The notes beneath the pieces are model-generated. The model did no database searches, was not told the DNA's origin, and saw nothing but the letters and a program-made list of their open reading frames with translations. DNA of 64,000 nt from Rhodobacteraceae bacterium UBA6796 (lineage in GTDB: Bacteria > Pseudomonadota > Alphaproteobacteria > Rhodobacterales > Rhodobacteraceae). Location of the stretch: the NCBI GenBank assembly GCA_002452815.1, contig DKFM01000011.1:87992-151991 (forward strand), in the 5' to 3' direction. Made by a program: the position numbers and the translations under genes. Below, piece after piece: positions 1-8,400 of this stretch (positions are counted from its first letter, which is position 1; each line of letters opens with the position of its first letter).

Positions 1-244
1 AGGCGGAAATTTCGCTCAGCAGATCAAGGTATTGCGCCGGGCAAGGCTGCGCCCCCGAAACCCACGGATACAGATCCTGATCGTTTTCTTCGAGCAGCAG
101 ATCATACAGGTCCAGCGCCGCCGCATCCATCCCGGCCAGCCGTTCATCCGCCCAAGGGCCCAGGATCAGGTCCATTTCCTTGGTGCCGCGCCGCCAGCTG
201 CGCATGCGCATCCGCTTCAGCCGTGCGTCCATCGTCTCGGTCAT
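1..244 (-). CDS. sdhE: SdhE family FAD assembly factor (3' end beyond window)
   Basis: Small protein that promotes covalent FAD attachment to the flavoprotein subunit of succinate dehydrogenase in the cytoplasm. The 81 visible residues contain the family motif RGTKE at residues 19-23 (RGxxE), the following MDL, and the acidic helix LLLEENDQDLYPW, all typical of SdhE/Sdh5. The C-terminus, perhaps 5-10 residues, lies beyond position 1. The ATG at 244-242 overlaps the stop of the upstream helix-turn-helix gene (ATGA), so the two are translationally coupled. The family assignment is firm; the role is taken from the family. Confidence 0.9.
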   Translation of the reverse strand, partial: MTETMDARLKRMRMRSWRRGTKEMDLILGPWADERLAGMDAAALDLYDLLLEENDQDLYPWVSGAQPCPAQYLDLLSEISA

Positions 245-621
245 TCCAGCCCCTCCGCCATCAGCTTGCGCTCCAACCGGCCCAGCCGCGCATCCAGTTC
301 CTCGACGACCGAGCGGATGGCACGGATTTCGCGCACCGTCTCGCGCACCGTTTCCGCCTCTTCCCGCGCCTCGGGCGGCGCGTCAAGCCCTTCGCCCTGC
401 CCCGTCAGCAGCCACATCAGCGAGACATTGAGCATCCCTGCCAGCATCTGCAGCCGATTGGCGCGCGGGTCGGCCGCGTCGTCTTCCCAGCTTTGCAGGG
501 TTTCCAGACGAACGCCCAGCCGCTCGGCCAGTTCGGGCTGGCTCAGCCCTGCGGCCTCGCGCGCCCCTGCCAGCCGGTCCCCGAAGGTCGCCTGTTCGGC
601 GCCATACCAATCTTCGCCCAT
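241..621 (-). CDS. Helix-turn-helix (XRE-type) regulator with C-terminal coiled coil
   Basis: A 126-residue protein with a Cro/C1-type helix-turn-helix at about residues 13-60 (AGLSQPELAERLGV, then LETLQSWEDD), followed by LNVSLMWLLTGQGEG, which is common in small XRE regulators. Residues 82-123 are charged with heptad-like spacing (VRETVREIRAIRSVVEELD) and probably form a coiled coil for dimerisation. It overlaps sdhE by 4 nt, so it is co-transcribed with it and may be autoregulatory. The target is unknown. It diverges from the aminotransferase gene at 700, and the 78-bp gap must hold both promoters. Confidence 0.8.
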   Translation of the reverse strand: MGEDWYGAEQATFGDRLAGAREAAGLSQPELAERLGVRLETLQSWEDDAADPRANRLQMLAGMLNVSLMWLLTGQGEGLDAPPEAREEAETVRETVREIRAIRSVVEELDARLGRLERKLMAEGLE

Positions 622-663
622 CTCCGCCCCTCTTTCACTTGAATTCCACGGACCGCAGCGTAA

Positions 664-1902
<1,239 letters not shown>

Positions 1903-1916
1903 GGGGCGAGGGCCAG

Positions 1917-2336
1917 ATGGCGGGCGATCTGCCGGAGTATTATTTCCGCATCCGCGAGAATGGCGCGGCGGTATTTCGGGTCGATACCGAAAACCGCCAG
2001 CGCCGGATCGAGATGGATCAGATCGCCGTCGTCAACATCCGCAATGGCGAGATCAAGGCGCAGGGCGACCGGGTGCTGAGCCCGGCCGATCTGGCCGAGA
2101 TCGAGGGCTGGATGGCGCGGCGCGTGGCGCTGCTGGCGCAGCGCGATATCGACGACATTCACCGCGCGGTCGATTACCTGAACCTGACGACGCATTGGGT
2201 GCAGTCGAAGGCCAGCGATGCGCAGCTGGACGATGTGACCGACGCGCTGCTGCTGGCGATGCACGATCTGCGCACGGTTCTGGTGCGCAAGAAGGCCGAA
2301 CGGCTGATGAAGGCCCAGCCCGAGGACGAAGCCTGA
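1917..2336 (+). CDS. Conserved hypothetical protein, 139 aa
   Basis: I do not recognise a named domain. The protein is soluble, with no signal peptide or membrane segment. The N-terminal half looks like beta strands (YYFRIRENGAAVFRVDTEN, then RRIEMDQIAVVNIRNGEIK) and the C-terminal half is helical (LAEIEGWMARRVALLA, then DAQLDDVTDALLLAMHDLRTVLVRKKAERL). It starts 14 nt after the aspartate aminotransferase stop with a purine-rich ribosome site, so it is probably in the same transcript. Small proteins of this composition are common in Rhodobacterales; I infer no function. Confidence 0.8.
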   Translation: MAGDLPEYYFRIRENGAAVFRVDTENRQRRIEMDQIAVVNIRNGEIKAQGDRVLSPADLAEIEGWMARRVALLAQRDIDDIHRAVDYLNLTTHWVQSKASDAQLDDVTDALLLAMHDLRTVLVRKKAERLMKAQPEDEA

Positions 2337-2427
2337 CCCCCGGCCTGCGCGCAGCTGTCGCACCGATCACGCTGGACGCTCTGCAGGGGCGGGACTACTG
2401 CGAAGACATCAACGGCAGGAGGCACTG

Positions 2428-3558
2428 ATGCCGCATATCGCGATTCTCGGCTCTGGCTTTGCGGCCCTCACAACGGTACGCGCCTTGCGCCGCCGCGGCG
2501 TCGACGCAGAGATCACCGTCATCTCGCCGCGCGATGCGCTGCACTACCTGCCCTCGACGATCTGGATTCCCGCCGGGCTGCGCAAGGCGGCCGAACTGCG
2601 CCTGCCGCTGGTGCGGTTCTTTGCCCGCCACAAGGTGCGGTTCATTCAGGCCTCGGTCACCGGGCTGCGCGCCGCCACGCTCGAAATCGACACCGACGCG
2701 GGCGAAACGATCCGCGCCGATCACATCGTGATCGCGGCGGGCGGGCGGTTCTTGCGCAAGCTGCCCGGCATCGAGAACGCGATCATCCCCTGCGAAGGCA
2801 TTGCCGCCGCCGAGGCGATGACCGAACGATTGGCCGCGTTGGAAGGCGGCACCATCGCCATCGGCATGGCGACCAACCCCGCCGAGCCGGGCGCGATGCG
2901 CGGCGGGCCGATGTTCGAATATCTGTTCATCCTGGATACGCTGCTGCGCCGTCAGGGCCGGCGTGATCGGTTCCGGCTGGTGTTCTTCTCGCCCGCGCCC
3001 CGGCCCGGCAACCGGCTGGGCGAAAAGGCGGTCGACGGGCTGTTGAAGGAAATGGCGAAACGCGGGATCGACACCCATCTGGGCCACAAGATGGTGCGGA
3101 TCGACCCCGACCGCGTGGTGACCGAGGGCGGCGAAATTCCCGCCGATCTGATCCTGTTCCAGCCCGGCATGACCGGCCCCGTCTGGTTCGAGAATACCGA
3201 CCTGCCGATGAGCCCGGGCAAGATGGTGCAGGCCGATGCGCTGTGCCGTGTGGCCGGGTTCGAGGGCGTCTGGGTCGCCGGTGATTCCGGCAGCTATCCG
3301 GGGCCGGAATGGCTACCGAAACAGGCGCATCAGGCCGATCTGCAGGCGCAGGCCGTGGCCGCCAATATCGCCGCGATGCTGAAGGGCGATCTGCCCCGCA
3401 CCGAATTCCGGGCCGAGCTTATCTGCATCATGGACAGTCTGGACAAGGGAATGCTGGTGTTCCGGCGCGGCAATCTGAACATCGTCCTGCCCGCGCTGAA
3501 ACCGCTGCACTGGCTGAAACGGATGTTCGAAAACCACTACCTGCGCGTCTACCGCTAG
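2428..3558 (+). CDS. FAD-dependent oxidoreductase of the sulfide:quinone oxidoreductase family
   Basis: A 376-residue flavoprotein. It begins with the ADP-binding Rossmann motif GSGFAALTTVRALRRRG; a second flavin-binding segment, GVWVAGDSGSYPGP, lies near residue 270. The order (N-terminal FAD fold, ALHYLPSTIWIPAG, late QAHQADLQAQAVAANI) matches SQR/FCSD-like proteins, which pass electrons from sulfur compounds to quinone or cytochrome. Cysteines occur near residues 112 and 331 (LICIMDS), but I cannot confirm the catalytic pair from sequence alone. The basic C-terminus (LHWLKRMFENHYLRVYR) could be a monotopic membrane anchor. A strong AGGAGG site precedes the ATG. The stop overlaps the convergent MATE gene by 4 nt. 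Confidence 0.78.
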   Translation: MPHIAILGSGFAALTTVRALRRRGVDAEITVISPRDALHYLPSTIWIPAGLRKAAELRLPLVRFFARHKVRFIQASVTGLRAATLEIDTDAGETIRADHIVIAAGGRFLRKLPGIENAIIPCEGIAAAEAMTERLAALEGGTIAIGMATNPAEPGAMRGGPMFEYLFILDTLLRRQGRRDRFRLVFFSPAPRPGNRLGEKAVDGLLKEMAKRGIDTHLGHKMVRIDPDRVVTEGGEIPADLILFQPGMTGPVWFENTDLPMSPGKMVQADALCRVAGFEGVWVAGDSGSYPGPEWLPKQAHQADLQAQAVAANIAAMLKGDLPRTEFRAELICIMDSLDKGMLVFRRGNLNIVLPALKPLHWLKRMFENHYLRVYR

Positions 3559-4937
3559 GTCAGGCGCAACCAGGGCCCGCGCCAGAAGCGCACGATCAGC
3601 GTCAGCCCGACGCAGGCAAGCCCGATCACCAGACCCAGCCACAGCCCGACCCCGCCGTAACCGAACTGGAAGGCCAGCAGATAGCTCGACGGCATGCCGA
3701 TCAGCCAATAGCCCGATCCGGCAACCCACATCGGCACCCGCGTGTCATGCACCCCGCGCAGCAGTCCCAGTGCCATGACCTGCGTCGCATCGAACAACTG
3801 AAACAGCGCCGCAACCGCCAGCAACCGCGTGCCGAAGGCCAGGATCTCGGCACTGTCGGGATTGTCCAGATCCAGAAACGCCCCGATCAGCAGCTGCGGC
3901 AGCCCCAGAAACAGCCCGATCGTCGCCACGCCGAACAGCGCCGACATCGCCAGCGCCACCACCGCCCCGTCGCGCAGCCGCACCGCATCGCGCGCGCCAA
4001 AGGCCCGCCCGGTGCGCACCGTCGCGGCATTGGACAGGCCCATATGCACCATGAACGTCAGCGAGGCGAGTTCCAGCGCGATGCCATGCGCGGCCAGCTG
4101 CACCGTGCCGATCCAGCCCATCATCAGCGCCGAGGCCTGAAACAGCCCCGCCTCGAACAGCGAGGTCAGCCCGATCGGCAGGCCCAGCCGGGCCACCGCG
4201 AAGAAGGCTTCCCAATCGGGTTTCCAGAAGCGCTGCAACAGATGGAAGCGTTGCAGCGCGGGCACCCGCACCGCATAGATCATCAGCAAGGAGGCCGTGG
4301 AGATCTGCACCAGAACCGAGGCCAGCGCCGCACCGCGCACGCCCATTTCCGGCGCCCCCAGATTGCCGAAGATCAGCACCCAGTTCAGCGCGACGTTCAG
4401 CGCCAGCCCCAAGAGCGTGACCCACATCACCACCTGCGTGCGCTCCAGCGCGCTCAGATAGGCCTTGAGCACCGCGATCACCAGCGCGGGCACCATGCCC
4501 CACATCGCCACGCGCAGATAATCCTGCGCCAGATCGGCCAGCGCCGGATCTTGCCCAAGCGCGCGCAGCACCGGCCCCGAGACCGCCATCACCGGGATCA
4601 CCGCGCAGGCAAAGATCAGCGACAGCCACAACCCCATGCGCGCATCGCGCCGCACCTGCACCTCGTCGCCCGCGCCCATGGCCGCGGAAATCCGCCCCAT
4701 CAGCGCATAAGAAAACCCCGAGCCCAGGATGAACAGAAAGAAGAAATAGCTCGACCCCAGCACGACCGAGGCCAGTTCCGGCACGCCATACCAGCCCAGC
4801 ATGATCGTATCGGTCACATGCAGCGACATCTGCGCAAGGTTCGAACCGATCAGCGGCAGCCCCAGCGCCAGAAGCGTGCGGGCATGGGCGGCGTAGCTGA
4901 GCCGTTCGGGCGCAAGAGAGGTGTGCAGGGAGGTCAT
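3555..4937 (-). CDS. MATE family multidrug/cation efflux transporter
   Basis: A 460-residue inner-membrane protein with about 12 hydrophobic segments in two homologous halves. The first half has the typical LGLPLIGSNLAQMSLHVTDT and PELASVVLGSSYFFF. The second has GLPIGLTSLFEAGLFQASAL and ALELASLTFMVHMGLSNAATVRTGRAFGA, which is the NorM-type repeat. MATE proteins export cationic drugs or metabolites in exchange for Na+ or H+; the substrate here is unknown. It ends tail-to-tail with the flavoprotein gene, sharing 4 nt, with no terminator hairpin between them. Confidence 0.92.
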   Translation of the reverse strand: MTSLHTSLAPERLSYAAHARTLLALGLPLIGSNLAQMSLHVTDTIMLGWYGVPELASVVLGSSYFFFLFILGSGFSYALMGRISAAMGAGDEVQVRRDARMGLWLSLIFACAVIPVMAVSGPVLRALGQDPALADLAQDYLRVAMWGMVPALVIAVLKAYLSALERTQVVMWVTLLGLALNVALNWVLIFGNLGAPEMGVRGAALASVLVQISTASLLMIYAVRVPALQRFHLLQRFWKPDWEAFFAVARLGLPIGLTSLFEAGLFQASALMMGWIGTVQLAAHGIALELASLTFMVHMGLSNAATVRTGRAFGARDAVRLRDGAVVALAMSALFGVATIGLFLGLPQLLIGAFLDLDNPDSAEILAFGTRLLAVAALFQLFDATQVMALGLLRGVHDTRVPMWVAGSGYWLIGMPSSYLLAFQFGYGGVGLWLGLVIGLACVGLTLIVRFWRGPWLRLT

Positions 4938-5012
4938 GACCGGACGCTAGCGCCGCCCCGCGCCAAGGTCCAGTGCCCGCGCGCCCCTGCCGTCAGATGG
5001 TGGGCGGGTGCC

Positions 5013-5600
5013 TCAGCGCCGCTTGCGGCCGGTAATCATCGGGGTGACCAGATCTTCGCGCTTCCAGAAGCGGTAAAAGAAGATCGCGCCCACATGCAGC
5101 ACCACCAGCGCCAGCAACACGACGCCCAGCTTGTGGTGCATGCCCAGCGCCCAGCGGTTCCACGCGGTCGAGACCTGTTCGGCCAGCGGCCCGGTGTTGA
5201 TGTAATCCTCAGGGTCGACGATCAGCCCGGTCGCGACCTGTGCAGCCAGCACCGACAGCAGCGCCACCACCGACCAGCCGCCCAGCGGGTTGTGCCCCGC
5301 CGCACCCGACGCCTTGCGCGCGCCCAGCGTCCGGGCATAGGCGATCACCGCGCCGGGCCCCTTGATGAAGGTGACAAACCGCGCATTGCGCGGCCCGATC
5401 AGCCCCCAGATCAGCCGGAACACCAGAAGCGCCGCCACCGTGTAGCCCGCCCAGAAATGCAGGGTCATCTTCAGTGGCCCGAAATGGCCCAGCAGCCAGC
5501 CCCCCGTCACCGCCAGCACCAGCAGCCAGTGAAAGGCCCGCAGCGCCGGGTCCCAGATTTGCGGATTGTCGTCAGCGGGGCGGGGCGGGGTATCGGTCAT
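5013..5600 (-). CDS. Cytochrome b561 domain membrane protein
   Basis: A 195-residue membrane protein with four hydrophobic segments and the histidines expected for two b-type haems: RAFHWLLV, GHFGPLKMTLHFWAGY, and LGMHHKLGVVLLALVVLH. This is the Ni,Fe-hydrogenase-type cytochrome b/b561 fold that passes electrons between quinol and periplasmic c-type cytochromes. The ATG at 5600 is chosen because an in-frame TTG at 5615 would lie right next to the terminator T-tract. It is downstream of the cytochrome c' gene, so the two may form a redox pair, separated by an intrinsic terminator that would lower its expression. Confidence 0.85.
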   Translation of the reverse strand: MTDTPPRPADDNPQIWDPALRAFHWLLVLAVTGGWLLGHFGPLKMTLHFWAGYTVAALLVFRLIWGLIGPRNARFVTFIKGPGAVIAYARTLGARKASGAAGHNPLGGWSVVALLSVLAAQVATGLIVDPEDYINTGPLAEQVSTAWNRWALGMHHKLGVVLLALVVLHVGAIFFYRFWKREDLVTPMITGRKRR

Positions 5601-5615
5601 GGCAAAATCCGTCAA

Positions 5616-5645
5616 GAAAAAGGCCCGGGCCGCGACGGCCCGGGC
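5616..5645 (-). terminator. Intrinsic terminator between cytochrome c' and cytochrome b561 genes
   Basis: Read on the minus strand, a perfect 10-bp stem GCCCGGGCCG/CGGCCCGGGC with a 3-nt loop (5623-5645) is followed by a run of T residues at 5621-5617. It lies 21 nt after the cytochrome c' stop and just before the cytochrome b561 start, so the second gene would need read-through or its own promoter. Confidence 0.75.
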
Positions 5646-5666
5646 AAGAGGTGTGAAGCGGCAGGA

Positions 5667-6113
5667 TTATTCCGGCACGCGATAGTCGTCGTGACAGGCC
5701 TTGCAGGTGCCGCCGAACTTGCCGAAGGCCGCGCCAAAGGCAGCGGCATCGCCCGTGGCCGATGCGGCGATCAATTCGGCCCCGGCCTCGTGCATGGCTT
5801 TGCCCTTGGCGCCGAAATCTTCCATGTTCGTCCAGATCTTGGCCATCGCGCGGGTCTTGCCCGGGAATTCGGCATCAGACGTGCCTTCGGCGAAAAGCGG
5901 GGCGGTGTCGGTCGCCAGAATCGCCTCGAGCTTCGCGGTTTCGGCCTTGGCGGCCTCGGCGTCGAAGGATTTCGCGATCCCGCCCATCGCCTTGGTCACG
6001 CCGCCAAGCGACTTGAAATAGGCCTGGCGGGCCTCGATCGCGGCCATCGGATCGGCGAAGGCAGCCCCTGCGATCAGGGCGGCGGGAAGGGCGGCAAGAA
6101 GAACTTTGCGCAT
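5667..6113 (-). CDS. cycP: Cytochrome c' (class II c-type cytochrome)
   Basis: A 148-residue periplasmic haem protein that binds NO and other gases. It has an N-terminal signal peptide ([20 protein letters not shown]), then a four-helix region starting [18 protein letters not shown], and a single haem motif CKACH close to the C-terminus ([12 protein letters not shown]), the diagnostic class II position. The ATG at 6113 is chosen because it starts the signal peptide; a longer frame upstream has no such feature. A cytochrome b561 follows in the same direction. A role in NO tolerance or as an electron-transfer partner is inferred from the family. Confidence 0.92.
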   Translation of the reverse strand: MRKVLLAALPAALIAGAAFADPMAAIEARQAYFKSLGGVTKAMGGIAKSFDAEAAKAETAKLEAILATDTAPLFAEGTSDAEFPGKTRAMAKIWTNMEDFGAKGKAMHEAGAELIAASATGDAAAFGAAFGKFGGTCKACHDDYRVPE

Positions 6114-6322
6114 AGGTGTCTCCGTCAAATGGAACAGGTTATCCGGCCCGGCCGCAAAACGACCGCCCCGGTTGGCTCCAGTATGACAGCGCAAGGCACG
6201 TCAGGAATGTGACTTGCGCACACAACGGCATAAAAAGCCCGTGAGCGGCGCGCCCTGCCCCGGTTTTACGCACTTCCGGGCGCGGCAAACCCGCCGCACC
6301 CGGTTTGGCCCGATCACGCCGG

Positions 6323-7363
6323 TCAGACGGGTTTCGGGGCTGCGCGCCGCTGCTCGGGATGCAGCGAGGCGCCCAGGATGTGATCGGCCTGATGGATCAC
6401 ATGGCTGGCATGCCCCACGATCAGCGGATCGGGCGGGGTCGCGATGGAATAATCCTTGTCCGGATAGTCCAGCGTCGAGAGGAAATGCTTCATGCAGTTC
6501 AGCCGCGCACGCTTCTTGTCGTTCGACTTGACGATGGTCCAGGGCGCATCGGCGGTATCGGTGTAGAAGAACATCGCCTCTTTCGCCTCGGTGTAATCGT
6601 CCCATTTGTCCAAAGACGCCAGGTCGATCGGCGAAAGTTTCCAGCGCTTGAGCGGGTCGGTCTCGCGCGATTTGAAACGCGCGCGCTGCTCGGGGCGCGT
6701 GACCGAGAACCAGTATTTGTAAAGCCGTATCCCCGACCGTACCAGCATGCGCTCCAACTCGGGGGTCTGGCGCATGAATTCAAGGTATTCGGTGGGCGTG
6801 CAAAACCCCATCACCCGTTCGACCCCCGCGCGGTTATACCAGCTGCGGTCGTAGAACACCATTTCGCCCTTGGTCGGCATGTGGTTGATATAGCGCTGGA
6901 AATACCATTGGCCGCGCTCTTCGTCGGTGGGTTTGTTCAGCGCCACCACACGCGCGAAACGGGGATTCAGGTGCTCGTTGAAGCGCTTGATCGTGCCGCC
7001 CTTGCCCGCCGCATCGCGGCCCTCGAACAGAATCACGAATTTCTGTCCGGTCTCTTGCGCCCAGAGCTGGACCTTCAGCAATTCGGCCTGCAACTGCGCC
7101 TTTTCCGCCTCATAGGCTGGGCGGCCCATCTTGCGCGGATAGGGGTATTTCCCGGTCTCGAAGGCCAGACGCACGGCATTGGGATCGACACGCGGAAAGC
7201 TGCGCGGCCCCTGCGCCTCGGTATCGCCCGGCACCACGGCGGGATGTGCCTCGGCGGGGTCGGCGGGTTTGCGCAAAGTGGTAGCAGTATCAACTGCGCT
7301 GACCTCTCCCTGCGGCGCCCCAAGCTCAGCCTGCACCGCATCCTTCGCGATTTGTTCGTTCAT
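6323..7363 (-). CDS. ppk2: Polyphosphate kinase 2 family protein
   Basis: A 346-residue kinase that uses polyphosphate to phosphorylate nucleotides. After a variable N-terminus of about 75 residues come FVILFEGRDAAGKGG (Walker A), the lid region RWYNRAG-like YDRSWYNRAGVERVMGF, and the conserved RFKSRETDPLKRWKLSPID and WTIVKSNDKKRARLN segments, all PPK2 hallmarks. Nucleotide specificity (GDP/ADP versus AMP class) cannot be read by eye. The start at 7363 is preferred because the GGAGGG site lies 6 nt upstream of it, while the next ATG, at 7369, abuts that site. It diverges from the glutathione transferase gene, and a candidate Fnr-type site lies between them. Confidence 0.92.
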   Translation of the reverse strand: MNEQIAKDAVQAELGAPQGEVSAVDTATTLRKPADPAEAHPAVVPGDTEAQGPRSFPRVDPNAVRLAFETGKYPYPRKMGRPAYEAEKAQLQAELLKVQLWAQETGQKFVILFEGRDAAGKGGTIKRFNEHLNPRFARVVALNKPTDEERGQWYFQRYINHMPTKGEMVFYDRSWYNRAGVERVMGFCTPTEYLEFMRQTPELERMLVRSGIRLYKYWFSVTRPEQRARFKSRETDPLKRWKLSPIDLASLDKWDDYTEAKEAMFFYTDTADAPWTIVKSNDKKRARLNCMKHFLSTLDYPDKDYSIATPPDPLIVGHASHVIHQADHILGASLHPEQRRAAPKPV

Positions 7364-7420
7364 GCACATCCCTCCGTTTCTGAATTTAAAATCACTCTAA
7401 AGCATCGGTGAAAATTTACC

Positions 7421-7434
7421 TTGATACGTGTCAA
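7421..7434. promoter_or_regulatory. Candidate FnrL-type binding site
   Basis: TTGATACGTGTCAA matches the Fnr/FnrL consensus TTGAT-N4-ATCAA at 9 of 10 defined positions. It lies 58 bp upstream of ppk2 (start 7363) and 94 bp upstream of the glutathione transferase gene, inside a locally AT-rich divergent region. Oxygen control is an inference. Confidence 0.4.
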
Positions 7435-7527
7435 AAAACTGTCACCAAACCCGCTGCCGGGACCAAAAACGCCTCTTTTCTTTCGGGGCGGTGCGCGGCA
7501 GGCTGAAGGCCCGCAACAGGAGACATC

Positions 7528-8187
7528 ATGGTCACGCTTTACGGAATGTATCGGTCGCGCGCGACGCGCAATCTGTGGCTGCTCGACGAGCTGGCCCTGC
7601 CCTACACGCTCAAGCCGGTGGTGCAGGCCTATCGCCTGGTGGCACAGGGCCTCGACCCGCAGGCCCCGGACGCACCGCTGAACACCCAATCCTCGGAATT
7701 CCTGCGCCTGTCGCCCGCGGGCGCGATCCCGGTGCTGGAAGATGCAGGCCTGATCCTGTCCGAATCGCTGGCGATCAACCTGTATCTGGCGCGCAAGGCC
7801 GGCGGCCCGCTGGCACCGCAGGATCTGCGCGAAGAGGCGCAGATGACGCAATGGGCGCTCTATGGGGCCACCGCGATTGAAAGCCCCGCGCTCGAAATCG
7901 CCTTCGCCAGCCAGCGCGGCGGCGAGGCGCAGGCGGTGATCGAGGCGGCCTGCGACAAGCTGATGCGCCCGCTGGCCGCGCTGGAGGCCCATCTGGAAAC
8001 CCACAGCCACATGGTCGGCGGGCGGTTCACCGTTGCCGATATCAACATGGCGGAAATGGTGCGCTATGCGCAGCCGCACAGCCCGCTGATGGCGCGCTTC
8101 CCGCGGATCAAGAGCTGGCTGGAACTGTGCCAGTCACGTCCCGCCTTCAAGAAGATGTGGGCCACGCGCGAAGCCGAACCGGCGTGA
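7528..8187 (+). CDS. Glutathione S-transferase family protein
   Basis: A 219-residue cytoplasmic protein with the two-domain GST layout. The N-terminal thioredoxin-like half (about residues 1-85) has MVTLYGMYRSRATRNLWLLDEL, the cis-proline SPAGAIPVLED and the glutathione-contacting LSESLAINLYLARK. The helical C-terminal half has the N-capping box GGRFTVADINMAE and ends PAFKKMWA. GSTs conjugate glutathione to electrophiles or act as isomerases; the substrate is unknown. A ribosome site AGGAGACATC precedes the ATG. It is transcribed alone, and a palindromic intergenic element follows its stop. Confidence 0.9.
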   Translation: MVTLYGMYRSRATRNLWLLDELALPYTLKPVVQAYRLVAQGLDPQAPDAPLNTQSSEFLRLSPAGAIPVLEDAGLILSESLAINLYLARKAGGPLAPQDLREEAQMTQWALYGATAIESPALEIAFASQRGGEAQAVIEAACDKLMRPLAALEAHLETHSHMVGGRFTVADINMAEMVRYAQPHSPLMARFPRIKSWLELCQSRPAFKKMWATREAEPA

Positions 8188-8205
8188 TCCTGTAGGGTGG
8201 CGTGG

Positions 8206-8287
8206 CAGGGGGCGCTGCCCCCGGCTTCGCCTCCCCCGAAGTATTTTCACCAAGAAGAAGAGCACATTTCTTCTTGGCAAAAATACT
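8206..8287. repeat. Dispersed palindromic element, copy 1
   Basis: Begins with the 17-mer CAGGGGGCGCTGCCCCC (8206-8222), then carries the inverted arms AGTATTTT..CCAAGAAGAA (8240-8259) and TTCTTCTTGG..AAATACT (8270-8287). It lies between the GST gene and parE. The same 17-mer recurs at 27121, and the same core recurs at 41305. Confidence 0.7.
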
Positions 8288-8400
8288 CAATTCCCCGGCC
8301 TGCCGCCGGGCCCGCGGCGCAAACAGGGGCGGCGCGCTTGCCCCCTGCCCCCAAGCTGCGCTATCCCTTGGCGCCAAGAACCACCAAGAAAGCGAGCAGC

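Noticed and set aside
3309..6212. A 967-codon open frame on the plus strand rich in Arg, Gln, His and Pro
   Set aside because: It is the antisense shadow of the MATE, cytochrome b561 and cytochrome c' genes, which have clear family motifs; long antisense frames are expected at this GC content.
6284..6310. Hairpin after ppk2 (GGCAAACC with GGTTTGGCC)
   Set aside because: The stem needs a bulge and no T-tract follows, so I do not call it a terminator.
7386..7400. TTAA-N7-CTAA resembling a CtrA site upstream of ppk2
   Set aside because: One half-site is mismatched and the surrounding DNA is AT-rich, so a chance match is likely.
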